Assembly (NCBI GenBank): GCA_963556195.1
Contig: OY744532.1
Span: 105,790,583-105,854,582 of the forward strand
Length of the DNA: 64,000 nucleotides
Source of the DNA: Sepiola atlantica
Taxonomy: Eukaryota; Mollusca; Cephalopoda; Sepiida; Sepiolidae
Reading direction: 5' to 3'
This document shows, piece by piece, positions 20,376-31,969 of the stretch. Within the stretch, counting starts at the first letter, position 1, and every line of letters starts with the position of its first letter. The notes beneath the pieces are model-generated. The model was not told the DNA's origin and did not search any database. It saw only the letters and a program-made list of their open reading frames with translations. A program made the translations under genes and the position numbers.

Positions 20376-20741
20376 TCATACGGAATGAAGTTGCTCCATC
20401 TTCCAGGTATTTTGCAGGTTCTGTTGGTCATCTTGGTAGTTCGTCATTGGAGTAGAATCAAGTAGTATCAAGACTCTGGGTTTCCGGGTCTGAAGATACA
20501 TTGCGATTGATTTCCTCTCTCTCCATTCTGAATTGGTATAGATGCACCTCCTGGTGCTGCAGGTGGTTGAGATTCTGAAAACAGGGGTTCCGAATCGGTT
20601 TGTGGATGGGATCGTTTCTGAGAAATTGGACAATCGTCCACATCTGGGCTATTCTTAGCTTTCTGGGATTTCACAGATGATATAGACTTTGTATCTGATG
20701 CACACAGTGAAACCGTAGTTGACCCACATTGTGCAACGAGT
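20376..20741 (-). pseudogene. Possible coding remnant, Ser/Pro/Gln-rich
   Basis: On the minus strand an open stretch of about 90 codons (20741-20468) has a mixed, gene-like composition (SQKAKNSPDVDDCPISQKRS, PPAAPGGASIP), then a stop. In another frame it reads EPAKYLEDGATSF and IKIPWEKM before a stop at about 20360. I do not recognise it. It could be a decayed exon or a retroelement gag-like piece. No clear splice sites were found. Confidence 0.25.
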
Positions 20742-20744
20742 TTT

Positions 20745-21365
20745 CAGATTCTTATTGACTAAACACAAAATGTTCATATTGTACAAACGTTATATGATTT
20801 GAAAATTGTGCCAAGGGTATAAAAATTTGAAAGCGTATAAAAAGTATAGGAATTTTAAATTTTGTAAAAGTTATACAAAGATGAAATATTGTTATTCAAC
20901 TTTATTATTTTAGTTGACCACGTGGTAGACTAATTGGTGTATATTGATTGTTTTATTAACAAATATACCACATGTGCGTCAGAAAGAAAAAAGATAATAG
21001 AGAAGAAACTGTTGGATACAATAACATTTAATTTATTTACGGTTTGTCATAAACGAACATAAAGGAAGGTTAAGAAACATGGAACATGTAAACGATACTC
21101 AAAGAAATCACTAAGAAATGAGTACCAAACAAAGAACACAATTGTTCCCACTACAATAAGAAAGATACATGTTAAGAGGCACTGAATATGTAAATTGTAT
21201 GTATACACATTTACATATACATATATACGTACACACATACACATATAAATGCCTCCAAGACACTGCCCTCGACTGTCTACAGTCTTTCTGTACAGGGGTT
21301 TGACAAAACAACCTGGCATGAGGATACTTGAGCCTGACCAAATATTTTTAAAAACATAGTATTCG
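20745..21365. other. AT-rich; diverged 'AAATTGTACAAA' words
   Basis: The 20750-20890 stretch carries the AAATTGTAnAAAA word that is tandemly arranged at 22.3-22.8 kb. The rest is unassigned. Confidence 0.45.
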
Positions 21366-21369
21366 AAGC

Positions 21370-21625
21370 CCAAATAAGATCTTCTCTTCTTCCTCTTTCG
21401 TGTGAATCAGATGATTCTGGTGTTGGCATTAGTTTCCCCAATTTTTTTCTAGTTAGAAATCTTTCTGGAAAGACATTGGGTACTTACGGGAAGGACCACG
21501 AGAAGGTTGCCAACATCCCTAAATGAAAGTGGTATTGAGGAACCGACTGGATTCGAACTTGGAACACCCAGGTCTTCAGTCCGTGTCGTTATCCACTTAA
21601 CCACCGTCACCTCCCTCAGTATGGC
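21370..21625 (-). mobile_element. tRNA-derived SINE
   Basis: From 21625 leftwards: GACGGTGGTTAAGTGGATAA (A box) and then AGTTCGAATCC (B box, 21550-21560) about 35 bases on, with a tRNA-like layout. The body follows ('AGGGATGTTGGCAACCTTC', 'GTCTTTCCAGAAAGATTTC'). Confidence 0.65.
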
Positions 21626-21769
21626 TACACTGACTCATAAAAGGAATTGTGCATCTTCTCCAAGTGTCGTTACCTCAAGTAACAGCACTTAGCTGGATAC
21701 TCCAGCAGACTAGATGAATTCTTGTCCTGGAATCCGGTAAAACCAAGAGACAACAAAAAAAGGTCAATT

Positions 21770-21895
21770 GGGGAGAGGAAAATCAATATTCTTCACTTCT
21801 TTATTAATGTAACTTTTGTGAAATAAAGAAGAACTATAATTGAACACTCGAATATCTATGTATCTCATATAGAGATCAAGTGTTAGTCACGAGAA
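21770..21895 (+). repeat. Dispersed repeat shared with 41550-41670
   Basis: 'ATATAGAGATCAAGTGTTAG' and GAATATCTATGTATCTCAT recur inverted at 41.55 kb. Confidence 0.55.
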
Positions 21896-22046
21896 AGGGT
21901 TCCTTGAATATGTAAATTGTACTTACATAGTGATCTCTCTGGAGCACACATATCGTGGAGAAAATATATAACAAAGTCGGTGGGTTCTTTAACTAAGGAC
22001 CGAGAATCATCTGACCTGATCACAAACATAACGTAACATTCCTTGT

Positions 22047-22070
22047 CTAACCCTAACCCTAACCCTAATC
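22047..22070. repeat. Interstitial telomere-like (CCCTAA)n
   Basis: Three to four CCCTAA units. Shorter traces occur at 309-325, 30541-30560 and 54163-54182. Confidence 0.8.
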
Positions 22071-22269
22071 TATTAAGGTTTGTAAAACATGCCGAGAAAC
22101 AGAGAAACAGACTGATGTCCGTGCACTTTGAAAATCCATCTAGATAGTGGAAGAGTTTCATTCTGAGTTTTACACGTGTGGAGAAAAAGATTACAAATTC
22201 TCACGTTCGAAATGTCCTCTATGTTGGTACCGAAAATACATATTCAAGATAAATAAATTATAAAGATAT

Positions 22270-22870
22270 AAAGATTTATTCATTCGCAAAAACCTATGAA
22301 TTTTAAATTGTACAAAAGATTTATTCATTCACAATTGTACAAAACCTTTTATTGTACAAAACTAATATGAATTTTAAATTGTACGAAATTAATAAATTCG
22401 AAATTGTACAAAACTAATATGAATTTTAAATTGTATGAAAGATTTATTAATTCGAAATTGTACAAAATTAATATGAATTTTAAATTGTACGAAATTAATA
22501 AATTCGAAATTTTACAAAACTAATATGAATTTTAAATTGTATGAAAGATTTATTAATTCGAAATAGTACAAAATCTATTTGAATTTTAAATTGTATGAAA
22601 GATTTATTAATTCGAAATTGTACAAAACTAATATGAATTTTAAATTGTATGAAAGGTTTATTAATTCGAAATTGTACAAAACTAATATGAATTTTAAATT
22701 GTACGAAAGATTTAGTCATTTGCAGTGGTACAAAACCTTTATGAATTTGAAATTGTGCAAAAGTCATGTGAATTTCACATGGTAAAAACATTATGCTATT
22801 TTTAAATTGAACAAAAGTTACATCACGTTTAGAGTTGTGCAAAACTTTTGCATTTGACATTCTTCAAGAG
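22270..22870. repeat. Degenerate 54-bp tandem repeat
   Basis: The unit is AAATTGTACAAAACTAAT, ATGAATTTTAAATTGTATGA, AAGATTTATTAATTCG, with truncated forms at both edges. The repeated minus-strand peptide pattern (FVQFRINKSFIQFKIHIS) is only the translated repeat. Confidence 0.85.
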
Positions 22871-22874
22871 TTTT

Positions 22875-23635
22875 AATGTCATATAAATATTAAATTAAAT
22901 GCATAATAATTTTTCACGTTCTTTTTTACTTTTGTAATAATATTTATTGAATAATAAAGAAAAGAATAAATACATAGTTGATCTCATCACTTCCGATTTC
23001 GTCTGTGAATATGTACATTCATCCCTGCACCCACATAAAACCTATACACATGTGGATTCAATATAGATATATTTTGTAAAGGAGGTTTTAACCTCGAAAT
23101 ATTAGACAAACTTGGATACTATATGACACACGATTGATTGAAGGAAAAAATCAATTAGTAGAAAATAAAATAAAATTATTACATAATCTTTCTTTCTGTC
23201 TATTATCATTTCGTTTCTTACCAATACCTTCTTTTAATTTTCTTAGGTGCCCATAACCCTATCCTTAAACTTATCTGAATATTATCTGTTTTATAATGTC
23301 GCTGGTAAAGAATTTCATATTTACGTTTTAATGTTTAAATGTGTTCAGAAATGAAGGAACAAAAGCGATTGCTAAACAGATCGAGTTCGACAGAAATATT
23401 CCCAAGTTCAAAAAGATACACCCAAAGAAGGTCGAAGGTTACGGTGGCCTAAACGTTGTGAGAAAAACACTCAATATGAGAACAGTAGTCCGAATAATTC
23501 AAATTACACAAATCGAAGACAACACATGGATTCGCATTTTATTGAATTTACAGAGAAATGAAAATTATTTTTTTCCTCAATATTTAATTATATAACAAAT
23601 TATTTGCTCCGTGTAGTTAACAATTAAATACTTAA
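22875..23635. other. AT-rich, nothing recognised
   Basis: An 84-codon plus frame at 23341-23595 has no known motif. Confidence 0.4.
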
Positions 23636-23639
23636 TCAA

Positions 23640-24275
23640 TCAATCAATTAATTAACAAGCCGCGCGTGCGTGGTCCCCCTCTGTATGTGACTCGATGTGG
23701 CGAGTGTAAAATGCAATAAATTTGGGCAATTTGGGGCATTTTTGACCCCCCATTTTGACTCCATGGGGGCGCGAACCAGAATTTTTCTGAGGTCAAGGAT
23801 GCTCATTTTATATCTAGAACAATTGCCTATACATTTTGGCCAAGTTTCAAAAAAATTGAATGGATGGATCAAACGTTATGGGAGAAAAGGGTAATTTTTT
23901 GCAATTTTGGGGGCTTTTGACCCCCTGGGGACGCGAAACAGATTGTTTCCAAGGTCAGCGATACTTATTTTCTATTAGGAACAATTGCCTCCACATTTTG
24001 GCCAAGTTTCAGAGAAATTGAATGGATGGATGAAAAGTTATGGGGCAAAAAATGTCATTTTTTGTCATTTCGGGGCCTTTTGACCCCCTGGGGGGCTAAC
24101 CAGATTTTTTTTTTTTAAATCGGAGAATGTCACTTTCTAACCTGACCAAAGTTACAACTTCATGCAAAATTTCAGAGAAATTCAATAGATCGTTGTGGAG
24201 AAAAATCCGGACGGACAGACAGAAATGCCTCAAAACATAGGTCCCCCGATTTTATAAATTGGGGGACCAATTAAT
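23640..24275 (+). repeat. Dispersed repeat with three internal modules
   Basis: Three modules of about 160-190 bp start near 23700, 23895 and 24055. Each has TTTTGACCCCC, GCGCGAACCAGA-like and 'TTTGGCCAAGTTTCAGAGAA' words and ends ATGGATGGAT..GTTATGG. The 3' part has GGACGGACAGACAG. A common marine-invertebrate repeat type; I cannot name the class. Confidence 0.65.
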
Positions 24276-24329
24276 CAATCAATTAATCAATTACTATAAC
24301 CCCAGTTTTATCAATTTATTATCATATCG

Positions 24330-24640
24330 TTCCAGGATGGGTAAAATTAATTCCATGAACAGAACAGTTTTGCACCAATTTTATGTCCCCTTACGAAGAA
24401 TAAAATCAACATATAATAATACTAAACCTTATGTCTAGAATCCTTATTCTAATTTTGATCAAAATCCATTACATGATTTTTATTCTAGAAAATGCCTAAA
24501 ATTTAATGCTTAAGATTAAGGGGTCTTAAGAAGAAATTGAAATTCAGGGAATTTTGTTTAATTGGTGTCTAATGACTATGGATCAAATTGAATGCAAATC
24601 TGAAATATTTGAATTTTCAAATAGGATGTCTTGCCCATAT
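24330..24640 (+). repeat. Dispersed repeat family R1
   Basis: 'CCAGGATGGGTAAAATTAAT' to 'AATTGGTGTCTAATGACTA', collinear with 31421-31700 and 63063-63340. Confidence 0.75.
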
Positions 24641-24769
24641 TATCCCCCCCTAAAAACCCTTTAAAATAGCCCAAAGAAACTAAAATTGTGAAAATATTTA
24701 TTAATTGATAGTTGATAAAATTTCACAAAAATCGAATTTTCACAAAGGTCTTTTTACTAGGGAGGTTTG

Positions 24770-24955
24770 GTTGCATTGAAAGAATAGATGAAAGCGCTTG
24801 TGTTAGTAGATGTAGAACAGTTAGAGTGGAGTAGCTGAGTCAGTTTGGAGAGAGAGGTTAAGCAAAAAATCTGAGGACAAGATAAAGATGGATTTGAAAT
24901 AAAGAGGGATAAATAAAGACCTGGTCAGAGATAGGTTAATTTGACAGTTGGGGTT
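24770..24955 (+). pseudogene. RTE-like LINE 3' fragment
   Basis: Nucleotide match to the 3' ends at 44960-45110 and 57280-57350: 'AGTAGATGTAGAACAGTTAG', GAAATAAAGAGGGATAAATA, and GACCTGGTCAGAGATAGGTT. Decayed, and no protein stretch survives. Confidence 0.6.
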
Positions 24956-25064
24956 GTTGATGCTTTATCTATGTATCATAATTAGTATTTATAATTTTAT
25001 TCCATCACCAGCAATTTTTATTTACAAAAAAAAACCTTGGGCTTGCTACTCTTATAATACGACC

Positions 25065-25080
25065 CTGTGACACATCTTGC
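25065..25080 (+). mobile_element. SINE 3' tail remnant
   Basis: CGACCCTGTGACACATCTTG (25063-25082) is the shared SINE tail word (compare CGACCTTGTGTCACATCTTG at 42340 and 48800). It runs straight into the minisatellite. Confidence 0.6.
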
Positions 25081-25480
25081 CTTGATGAGGAGGCTACTAA
25101 TTTCTCTTGATGAGGAGGCTACTAATTTCTCTTGATGAGGAGGCTACTAATTTCTCTTGATGAGGAGGCTACTAATTTCTCTTGATGAGGAGGCTACTAA
25201 TTTCTCTTGATGAGGAGGCTACTAATTTCTCTTGATGAGGAGGCTACTAATTTCTCTTGATGAGGAGGCTACTAATTTCTCTTGATGAGGAGGCTACTAA
25301 TTTCTCTTGATGAGGAGGCTACTAATTTCTCTTGATGAGGAGGCTACTAATTTCTCTTGATGAGGAGGCTACTAATTTCTCTTGATGAGGAGGCTACTAA
25401 TTTCTCTTGATGAGGAGGCTACTAATTTCTCTTGATGAGGAGGCTACTAATTTCTCTTGATGAGGTGACTACTAATTTAT
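25081..25480. repeat. 25-bp minisatellite, 16 copies
   Basis: The unit is CTTGATGAGGAGGCTACTAA plus TTTCT. Fifteen units look identical and the last is diverged (GAGGTGACTACTAATTTAT). The first unit continues from the SINE tail (compare CTTGCCTTGTGGGAAGAAGA). Confidence 0.95.
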
Positions 25481-25861
25481 CACTCACTGATTCTATCTGA
25501 GAAACCAAGGAATGAATTGATGTAAAAGCCAATGTTTCACTTATGTCAGTGACTGAAGACACTTCTTTATGTAAATGGATTGAAAGCTGATGGTTTCCTC
25601 ATGACCAGTAATTGTAGTATAAACAAATAGCCATGACATTTGACAGTAAGAAAAACAACTAAATAAATAATGAAAAAGTTAATCTGACTTCAACATTAAA
25701 ATTCTTCTAATGCTATTAAAATACAAGAACATAAGTCAGTCGTGAGACAGCATAACTCTGCCTGACAATGTAAGAATGGGTCAAAGTTTTATCTGGGTCT
25801 TACTTCTCCATATTGTATGAAGTATTCCCGAAATTATCCCAAGGAAACGTTGATAACTCAA

Positions 25862-26310
25862 AAACTATTTATCTGATCAAGCTGACATTTTGCATGGTGG
25901 TTGCCGTTATCAAAGATCATCAGATGCATACATCAAATTTAGAATAATTGGAATTTGAAATGATCGAACTTTTCAATATCTAGGTTAAAAGTCAATATAT
26001 ATATATATATATGATACAGGACTTCATTGGCTATAATATGGGCCAAGTAGCAAGTCTCTACAATGAAAAGAACTGAAGTTATCGACAAAATGGTAACTCT
26101 CCCTTTTTAGTGACCTTGATCTTGAGCTTTGATCTAGATACCCCCCAAAAAATCAGTTCTTAGTTATACCATAACCTATATTCCAAGTTTAGTGACGATT
26201 GGTCAAGCGATAGGGACACTAGACTGTACACAAACAAACAATCAAACAAACAAACAGAGTGACAAACCAGCAAACTCGACTAAAAACATAACCTCCTTCG
26301 CGGAGGTTAC
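25862..26310 (+). repeat. Long dispersed repeat, copy 1 of a tandem pair
   Basis: Contains 'CATTTTGCATGGTGGTTGCC', 'GTGACCTTGATCTTGAGC', CCAAGTTTAGTGACGATTGG and ends with a small hairpin AACCTCCTTCGCGGAGGTT. Confidence 0.7.
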
Positions 26311-26407
26311 AACTCTGCACAAAGAATGGAGGAAGAATTGAATTACAAGTTCTGTAAATCGTCTGCGTCCTATTTTCGTTAGGAGCGTTTCTTTCCTTTA
26401 GAATGTA

Positions 26408-26830
26408 TATATTTTGCATAGTTGTTACATTTATCAAAGAGAATTAGATCCATAGATCAAATTTAGAAAAATCGGAAATTGAAATTCCGACAGAATTTCG
26501 GCTTTGGCCAAACTTTGCAAGGTCTAGGTCAAATGTGAATGTCTTATCAGATGTAGGAGTTCATTGGCTATGATATAGGCCAGGTAGCGGATTTCTACAA
26601 TAAACGAAACCGAAATTATTTCAAAAGTGTGAATTTCAACTTTTTCGTGACCTTGACCTTTGACTTAGATATTCAAATAATTAATTCAGTTCTTAGTTAG
26701 ACCATGACCGATATTTGTACCAAGTTTGGTGACAATTGGTCAAGCGATGTGGATGCTAGTCTGTACACAAACAAACAGAGTGACAAACGAACAAACTTGA
26801 CCAAAAACATAACCTCCTTGGCAAAGGTCA
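26408..26830 (+). repeat. Long dispersed repeat, copy 2
   Basis: Collinear with the previous copy: GTGACCTTGACCTTTGACTT, 'CCAAGTTTGGTGACAATTGG', ACCTCCTTGGCAAAGGT. About 10-20% diverged by eye. Confidence 0.7.
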
Positions 26831-26834
26831 AAAT

Positions 26835-27135
26835 GTACCAGAAATGGTGACTAACCGTATAGGCAATCTCATTAAAGAATTCTTTGTTTTCATTTTAATT
26901 TTTGAAATTTTGTGTAATCTTTCTATTGTTTACATCAGATGTAAAAAGAATGCTCATTAGGGGTTTTCATTCTTCCTTGGAGAAGCCTTTATAAGAAAAA
27001 AAATTTAGGATTTCTCCCCCTTATGATAACCTGCATATATAATTAGATGACCATTCCTACAAAATATCATGTTCCTATATCTTAAAGCATAAAAGTGATT
27101 AGCAAACACAGAGAGAGAGCACACGTCCATTTGCC
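26835..27135. other. AT-rich, nothing recognised
   Basis: No motif seen. Confidence 0.5.
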
Positions 27136-27138
27136 ATA

Positions 27139-27629
27139 CATGGTCCGCCATAAGTAACTATATCTTTTTATTTCAACATCATAAATGTAACATGAAAGAA
27201 ATATGCAACTGCAATATTGAAACTAAAAAATAAAACATGATGTTTATTAAAACCCGTGTGTGCTTTCCATAGAGCTCAATGCACTTTTCTAATCTTTCAA
27301 GGACTGAGCAGCATACTTTGGCACACAGCTCAAACGACACTTGAGCAATGTCAGCTCGGATTTTTTTCCTTAAGTTGACCAATGCTACAGAGCTTTACAG
27401 GAAAAAGTCGAGATTGATCAAATCTGGCGAACAAGATGGCCACTCAAGCAAAAACCACGATTTCTTGCTCTTTTGCTAATTGTGTGGATATGGTACATAT
27501 CAAAAATTAAAATGGAAACCAAATAAAATTTTTATAGCAAATGAAAATATATGATTTCCACATGAAAGACTTAAGAATCAACAAAGTTACAAACAAAGCA
27601 AACTATATAGTTACTTATGGCTGATCCTG
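27139..27629 (-). mobile_element. Internally deleted mariner-like transposon
   Basis: The ends are imperfect inverted repeats of about 27 bp: 'CATGGTCCGCCATAAGTAAC' at left and the complement of CAGGATCAGCCATAAGTAAC at right. TA lies at both outer edges (27137-27138, 27630-27631). The minus strand keeps only the C-terminal part of a transposase (27450-27179): WPSCSPDLINLDFFL, holding the third catalytic Asp in the 'SPDL.P.DFF' context, then an in-frame stop, then KKIRADIAQVSFELC and ERLEKCIELYGKH. N-terminal helix-turn-helix and the first two Asp are deleted, so it could move only with help from an intact relative. Confidence 0.75.
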
Positions 27630-27774
27630 TATATTGGTATAAGATATATATTAATTTATATACAGCATGTTTTTATAGTCTTAGCTGTTTATGTGTCACA
27701 CTACTGGTGAGTTTGAGAGCTGGAGATCATGGACGAATAGAAAGCATGAGATATTGGAAGAGAGTGACCTTCAT

Positions 27775-28215
27775 CATGATGACTCGTGCACGATAAAAAA
27801 AATGTGTTGCCACGTCTGGGGAGGTGCTGCTCAGAGCCTTGACAGAGTACAAAATAGATTCTGAAATCTAGTGGAGAATGTCCTCTTCTCTTCCCTGCAG
27901 CCTCTTTCTCACAGAAGAGACTTTGCTAGTCTTTCTCTACTCTATCGTTATTTTCATGGTAGGTGCTCGACTGAGCTCCGATCTCTGGTTTCTCCCAGTA
28001 AAACATTCACACATCTAGCTACAACCACTATAAATAATTTTGCTTTCTTCCTCTGTGTATCTAAAACCGAATGGAGCTTTCATGAGCAGAGTTTCTTTCT
28101 AAGAACTCTCCATCTGTGGAACACAATACCACAGGGCTGCTTTCCAGTTGACTTCAGCATGGTCGTTTTCAAGTCTAATGTTAACAAATTCTTGTTGAAC
28201 CGTCACATAAAGTAA
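27775..28215 (+). pseudogene. LINE reverse-transcriptase C-terminal fossil
   Basis: The plus strand reads CCHVWGGAAQSLDRVQNRF, a stop, and then from 27871 SHRRDFASLSLLYRYFHGRC, LWNTIPQGCFP and VFKSNVNKFLL. This is the 'L..RR....L.LFY.Y.HG.CS.EL....P......R......LWN.LP...FP......FK' ending of jockey/CR1-like LINE polyproteins found across invertebrates. The polymerase palm is absent. A related copy is at 39154-39609 on the other strand. Confidence 0.8.
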
Positions 28216-28224
28216 TCAGTCTCA

Positions 28225-28670
28225 GTCTAGATCCCCCCATATTCTGTGATCCTCAAGGTGTTTGTCTCATTATTTACCTGACACAAACTATTAACCCTTG
28301 TCCTCGAGTGGCCTTTGGGCCTTGATGAGTGGTGACTCGTTAGTAAAAAAAAAAATAAAGCTCAGTGTTTCTTGAATATCTTGAAGGCCATGAGATGTGA
28401 GCTGGAGAATTGCGAAAGACGTGTGAAAGCAGTGGCTAGCAGGAAGGATCATAACATAACATCCTCATATAAGACTGTCAAGGGTCAACTACTAACCATC
28501 AAGGCCCGACGAGGACCGTCATTTGAAAACCAAGAAACTCCTCAACAAGGTCAAACATCCATTTGAACTGGGGATTCTCCACACAAGAATACAGTTTGTC
28601 GCATGACGATATTGCAAACTTCTGAGACTGTGTTTCCTCGCTTCAAACGCAGGGCAACACGCTCCCTCCA
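28225..28670. other. Unassigned, may continue the Gypsy-like fossil
   Basis: A 64-codon plus frame (28372-28566) and mixed minus-strand frames show no firm motif. By position this is where the reverse-transcriptase thumb or RNase H of the following minus-strand element would lie. Confidence 0.35.
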
Positions 28671-28675
28671 AACCA

Positions 28676-29566
28676 TCAATCCCAGCACGCATGTGCAATC
28701 CCCCAATCGTTCCAGGTCCTTACATTACAGTCCAAACCGACAAGGATAGCATCGATGTTAGTCGATGTTGCACAGTCAATGGCTTCCTCCTGCAATAGCA
28801 CCGTGTTGACAATTGCCTTTATGACAAGGGGAGCCACATTCAATCCAAACCCCAGACGTGTCAGACAGTACCTCTTTCCATCAATCTTCACAGTCTGGTA
28901 TGGCCACAGTATCTCATGGACTCATACTTCGAGGTACACTCTCCTGAGATCCAGCAGAGACACATAAGCCCCTTTTTGGCGCCATTCACACATTTTAGCA
29001 ATGCAAACATCTGTCTTTGCCATGAATGTGTCTACATTATGGTTAAATTCACAATAGTCGACCACTGAGCGCACATTTGCTTTATTTCACTGCATCACAG
29101 CCATCAATGGAATTAACCCCTTGGGAGGTCCTAGCTTTTCTTCTGGGTATGACACAAGCCAACCCTTGTCCATCTATGTGCTAAGCTTCTGATCATATTC
29201 TGGTAGAATTTCTGCAGTCACCTGATATTCAGACACTCCATCGCACAGTCCTTGAGGTGTGCAGTTATCTGCCCACTTTTATGCCACGATCCATGCTCGT
29301 CTTCGATGGTCGAAGGTAATGGTAAAGTCAGTTTCACTAATGGAGATGTCCACACACATAGCAACTTTCCCGTTGCCGATCCGAACCGCTCCTGTAGACC
29401 CAACTATGATGCCTCCCAATGCCTTTATTGCATCGATCCCCAACAACAGTTCAAACCCCAGTGGTTTACCGCACACCACCAGAACATCGATCATGACAGG
29501 ATTGTTTTTATCTGTGAAAATGGTGACCAATTCCATTGTCACAGCATGCATGGGACACGCCTCCAA
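28676..29566 (-). pseudogene. Gypsy-like LTR retrotransposon pol fossil
   Basis: Minus-strand order from 29566: the tail of a retropepsin-like region (VVCGKPLGFELLLGIDAIKA), a linker, then reverse-transcriptase blocks in three frames: GPPKGLIPLMAV, VVDYCEFN, VSLLDLRR, and finally (28891-28676) KRYCLTRLGFGLNVAP. The polymerase active-site box, normally Y-x-D-D, has decayed to NIDA. At least four in-frame stops and several shifts are visible. This is the Ty3/Gypsy domain order with protease before reverse transcriptase. LTRs were not found nearby. It is a dead transposon relic. Confidence 0.7.
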
Positions 29567-29639
29567 TAGTCATGCTGTCCACTTTTGCTGTCTTCCAGGA
29601 TCGACATCAACTCGCATCTACTATTGTCTGTAAACAGCC

Positions 29640-30090
29640 CGTGAACAGACAATAAATTACGACGAAGAAAACCAAACTAAAATACATAAATAAAAATAAA
29701 GAACAAACGAACCATAGATAAACAACTGTTATTAATTAGATGTTTATTTTTGTTTTTGTTTTTTTGTCAAAGGAACCATAGTTAATTAAATGTTTTTAAA
29801 TAAAATGTTTTTTTGTTTGTGCACCGGAAAGTTTCAAAATATGCTTTTTTTCAATGTTTTAAAAACTCAATTAGTCCTTCAAAAGATTCAACGAGCTGAC
29901 AGATTATAGAAATTCATTTTTTTATTATTGAACGCGATTAATTTCTTCCAAAAGTTATCGGCTGCTTGGTTAATAGTTTCGTCGACTCTCGGCCGATTCC
30001 GAGGTTTGCCCGAGCGTTGACGACGCAAAGTCACTCTATATTAATAAAATTATCATAAATATATGCTTGATGGGCTGCATATATATTTGA
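29640..30090. other. AT-rich, nothing recognised
   Basis: No motif. A small GC-richer patch lies at 29970-30030. Confidence 0.45.
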
Positions 30091-30091
30091 T

Positions 30092-30515
30092 TGTAAATGT
30101 AGAGATCAGTGTTATTTAAATCAGGTTACTTGATAATAAATTCAGTGTCTTGGTAACAGACACACAATCTCCATTATATTAATCATACGGAAAAAAAGGT
30201 AAGATATTTTACAATCTGTGAACGACATGTCATATTAATGAGACAATTTTTTTAAAATAAAAATACTTTTTTTCATTATTTGATCTAATTAGCTTTTATT
30301 AAACCGCACAAATGTCCCATCATTTCCGATTATGGTTAATCATCATTTGGTCGTAAACACAATGGTCGGTGTTATTTAACGTCATGTCCCTTCAAAATAA
30401 AATTCCGAGTCGTACAGACACAGCATCTCCATTATATTAATCATTAAGAAAAACAAAACAAAAACGCGAAGATGTTTTACAATCTATGAACAACATCTCA
30501 TATTAATGAGACAAC
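30092..30515 (+). repeat. Direct duplication of about 155 bp
   Basis: 30092-30245 and 30353-30515 share 'ATCTCCATTATATTAATCAT', 'GATGTTTTACAATCTATGA'-type and 'CATATTAATGAGACAA' words. By eye about 80% alike. Confidence 0.65.
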
Positions 30516-30519
30516 TAAA

Positions 30520-30945
30520 CTGGCAGCACAGGGTACTATACCCTAACCCTAACCTTAACCCCCCAATCCCTATTCTTCTCAACTCTGTTCCATTAATGGT
30601 ATAATCCTGATAATGCGGTACTGATAACGACCCAGAGAAACAAGCAGTGCCTGCCTTTATAAGTTGTGGTTTGTTTTTCTCAAACAGAAGACGATTAAAT
30701 TACCCTTCAATGGATGCCAGCTGATTCCTGGATGACTCTTGGTTTTTCGTCAGGGTGGATTTTCTGCATTGAGTCACTTCCAGGTTCCAATGCAATGGCA
30801 TCATTTAGCCAATGCATGGGGGAACGGTGCGTATCTTTGTTTGCAAGCCACACCCATCGGAGTGTTGAAGGTTTATTGAGTCAAGAGATCATTCCATTCT
30901 GAAGAATACACACACACACATACGCAGATATGTAAATAAAAGAAT
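30520..30945. other. Unassigned
   Basis: A CCCTAACCCTAACC word at 30541. A 62-codon plus frame at 30714-30902 has no known motif. Confidence 0.4.
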
Positions 30946-30949
30946 TATA

Positions 30950-31290
30950 TAGAAACGAGCAGGAAGACCCGACGTTGCTCGGGATTGAATGAGGAACACT
31001 AATATGTCCTTTTTTAATATGCAGACTATTACTTTCTTTTTTTAGTGACCCCCCCCCCCCACCACCCCCACCCCGTTTTGCTCCCTAATCTAGTCAGAAG
31101 AACCTGACATTTTAGAAAACTCTCTGAATTAGTGTATTATACATATGGTTTAAATTTCATTAAAATCTGATATACGTAGTTGATATTTGAAGACGGTTCT
31201 GTTCAAATAGCTCACTTCCAGGTTCAGCCCCCATAGTTCTCTTAGGAGGGCACTTCCATTGTCTTCCCCGGAAAATTTAACATATGGATA
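30950..31290 (+). repeat. Dispersed repeat R1-type head and body
   Basis: 'ACCCGACGTTGCTCGGGATT' followed by a C-rich run. Relative of 263-480 and of the head at 33682. Confidence 0.55.
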
Positions 31291-31352
31291 TACTTTTAGT
31301 TTTATGTAAATTCTCTAACTTTTTTCTATAGAGAACACACACATAGGCATTG

Positions 31353-31356
<4 letters not shown>

Positions 31357-31417
<61 letters not shown>
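31357..31417. repeat. (TA)n microsatellite
   Basis: About 30 TA units, abutting R1. Confidence 0.95.
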
Positions 31418-31418
<1 letters not shown>

Positions 31419-31420
31419 TA

Positions 31421-31965
31421 GAAGAATACCCGTCCCAGGACATGTAAAATGAATTCCTCGAAGAGTACAGTTTTGCACCACCTTATGAAGACTAAACTCA
31501 ACCTATAATGATACTAAACCTTATGTCTAGAATCCTTATTCTAATTTTGATCAAAATTCATTACATGATTTAGATTCTAGAAAATGTTTAAAATTTAAGG
31601 CTTTAGCTTAAAGAGTGTTAGGAAGAAACTGAAATTCAGGGAATCTTAATTGGTGTCTATGATATATTTTAATTTTTAAATGGGAGGTTGTGCCCATATT
31701 ATGTCCACTAAAAACTCTTTAAAAAACTCCCCAAAAACTGAAATTTGGGGAATATTTATCAATTGATGTCTAATATCTATTGTTAAAATTTCACAAAAAT
31801 CAGAGTTATCTAAATTTTCACAAAGGGCTTTCACCCCCCCCCCTTTTCATAAAATAAACTAAACTAAATATAGCCCACATTTGGACCTTTACGCCTAGCA
31901 GTTGTGTTTCAAAGTTCATACTGATCGGTTAATTAGTTTAGGAGTGAATCCTGTACATACATAGT
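31421..31965 (+). repeat. Dispersed repeat family R1, longest copy
   Basis: Runs from 'AGAAGAATACCCGTCCCAGG' through 'AATCCTTATTCTAATTTTGA' to GGTTAATTAGTTTAGGAGTG. It defines the family's extent in this window. Non-coding. Confidence 0.75.
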
Positions 31966-31969
31966 GATA

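Noticed and set aside
22495..22860. 121-codon minus-strand frame with FVQFRINKSFIQFKIHIS repeats
   Set aside because: It is the translated 54-bp tandem repeat.
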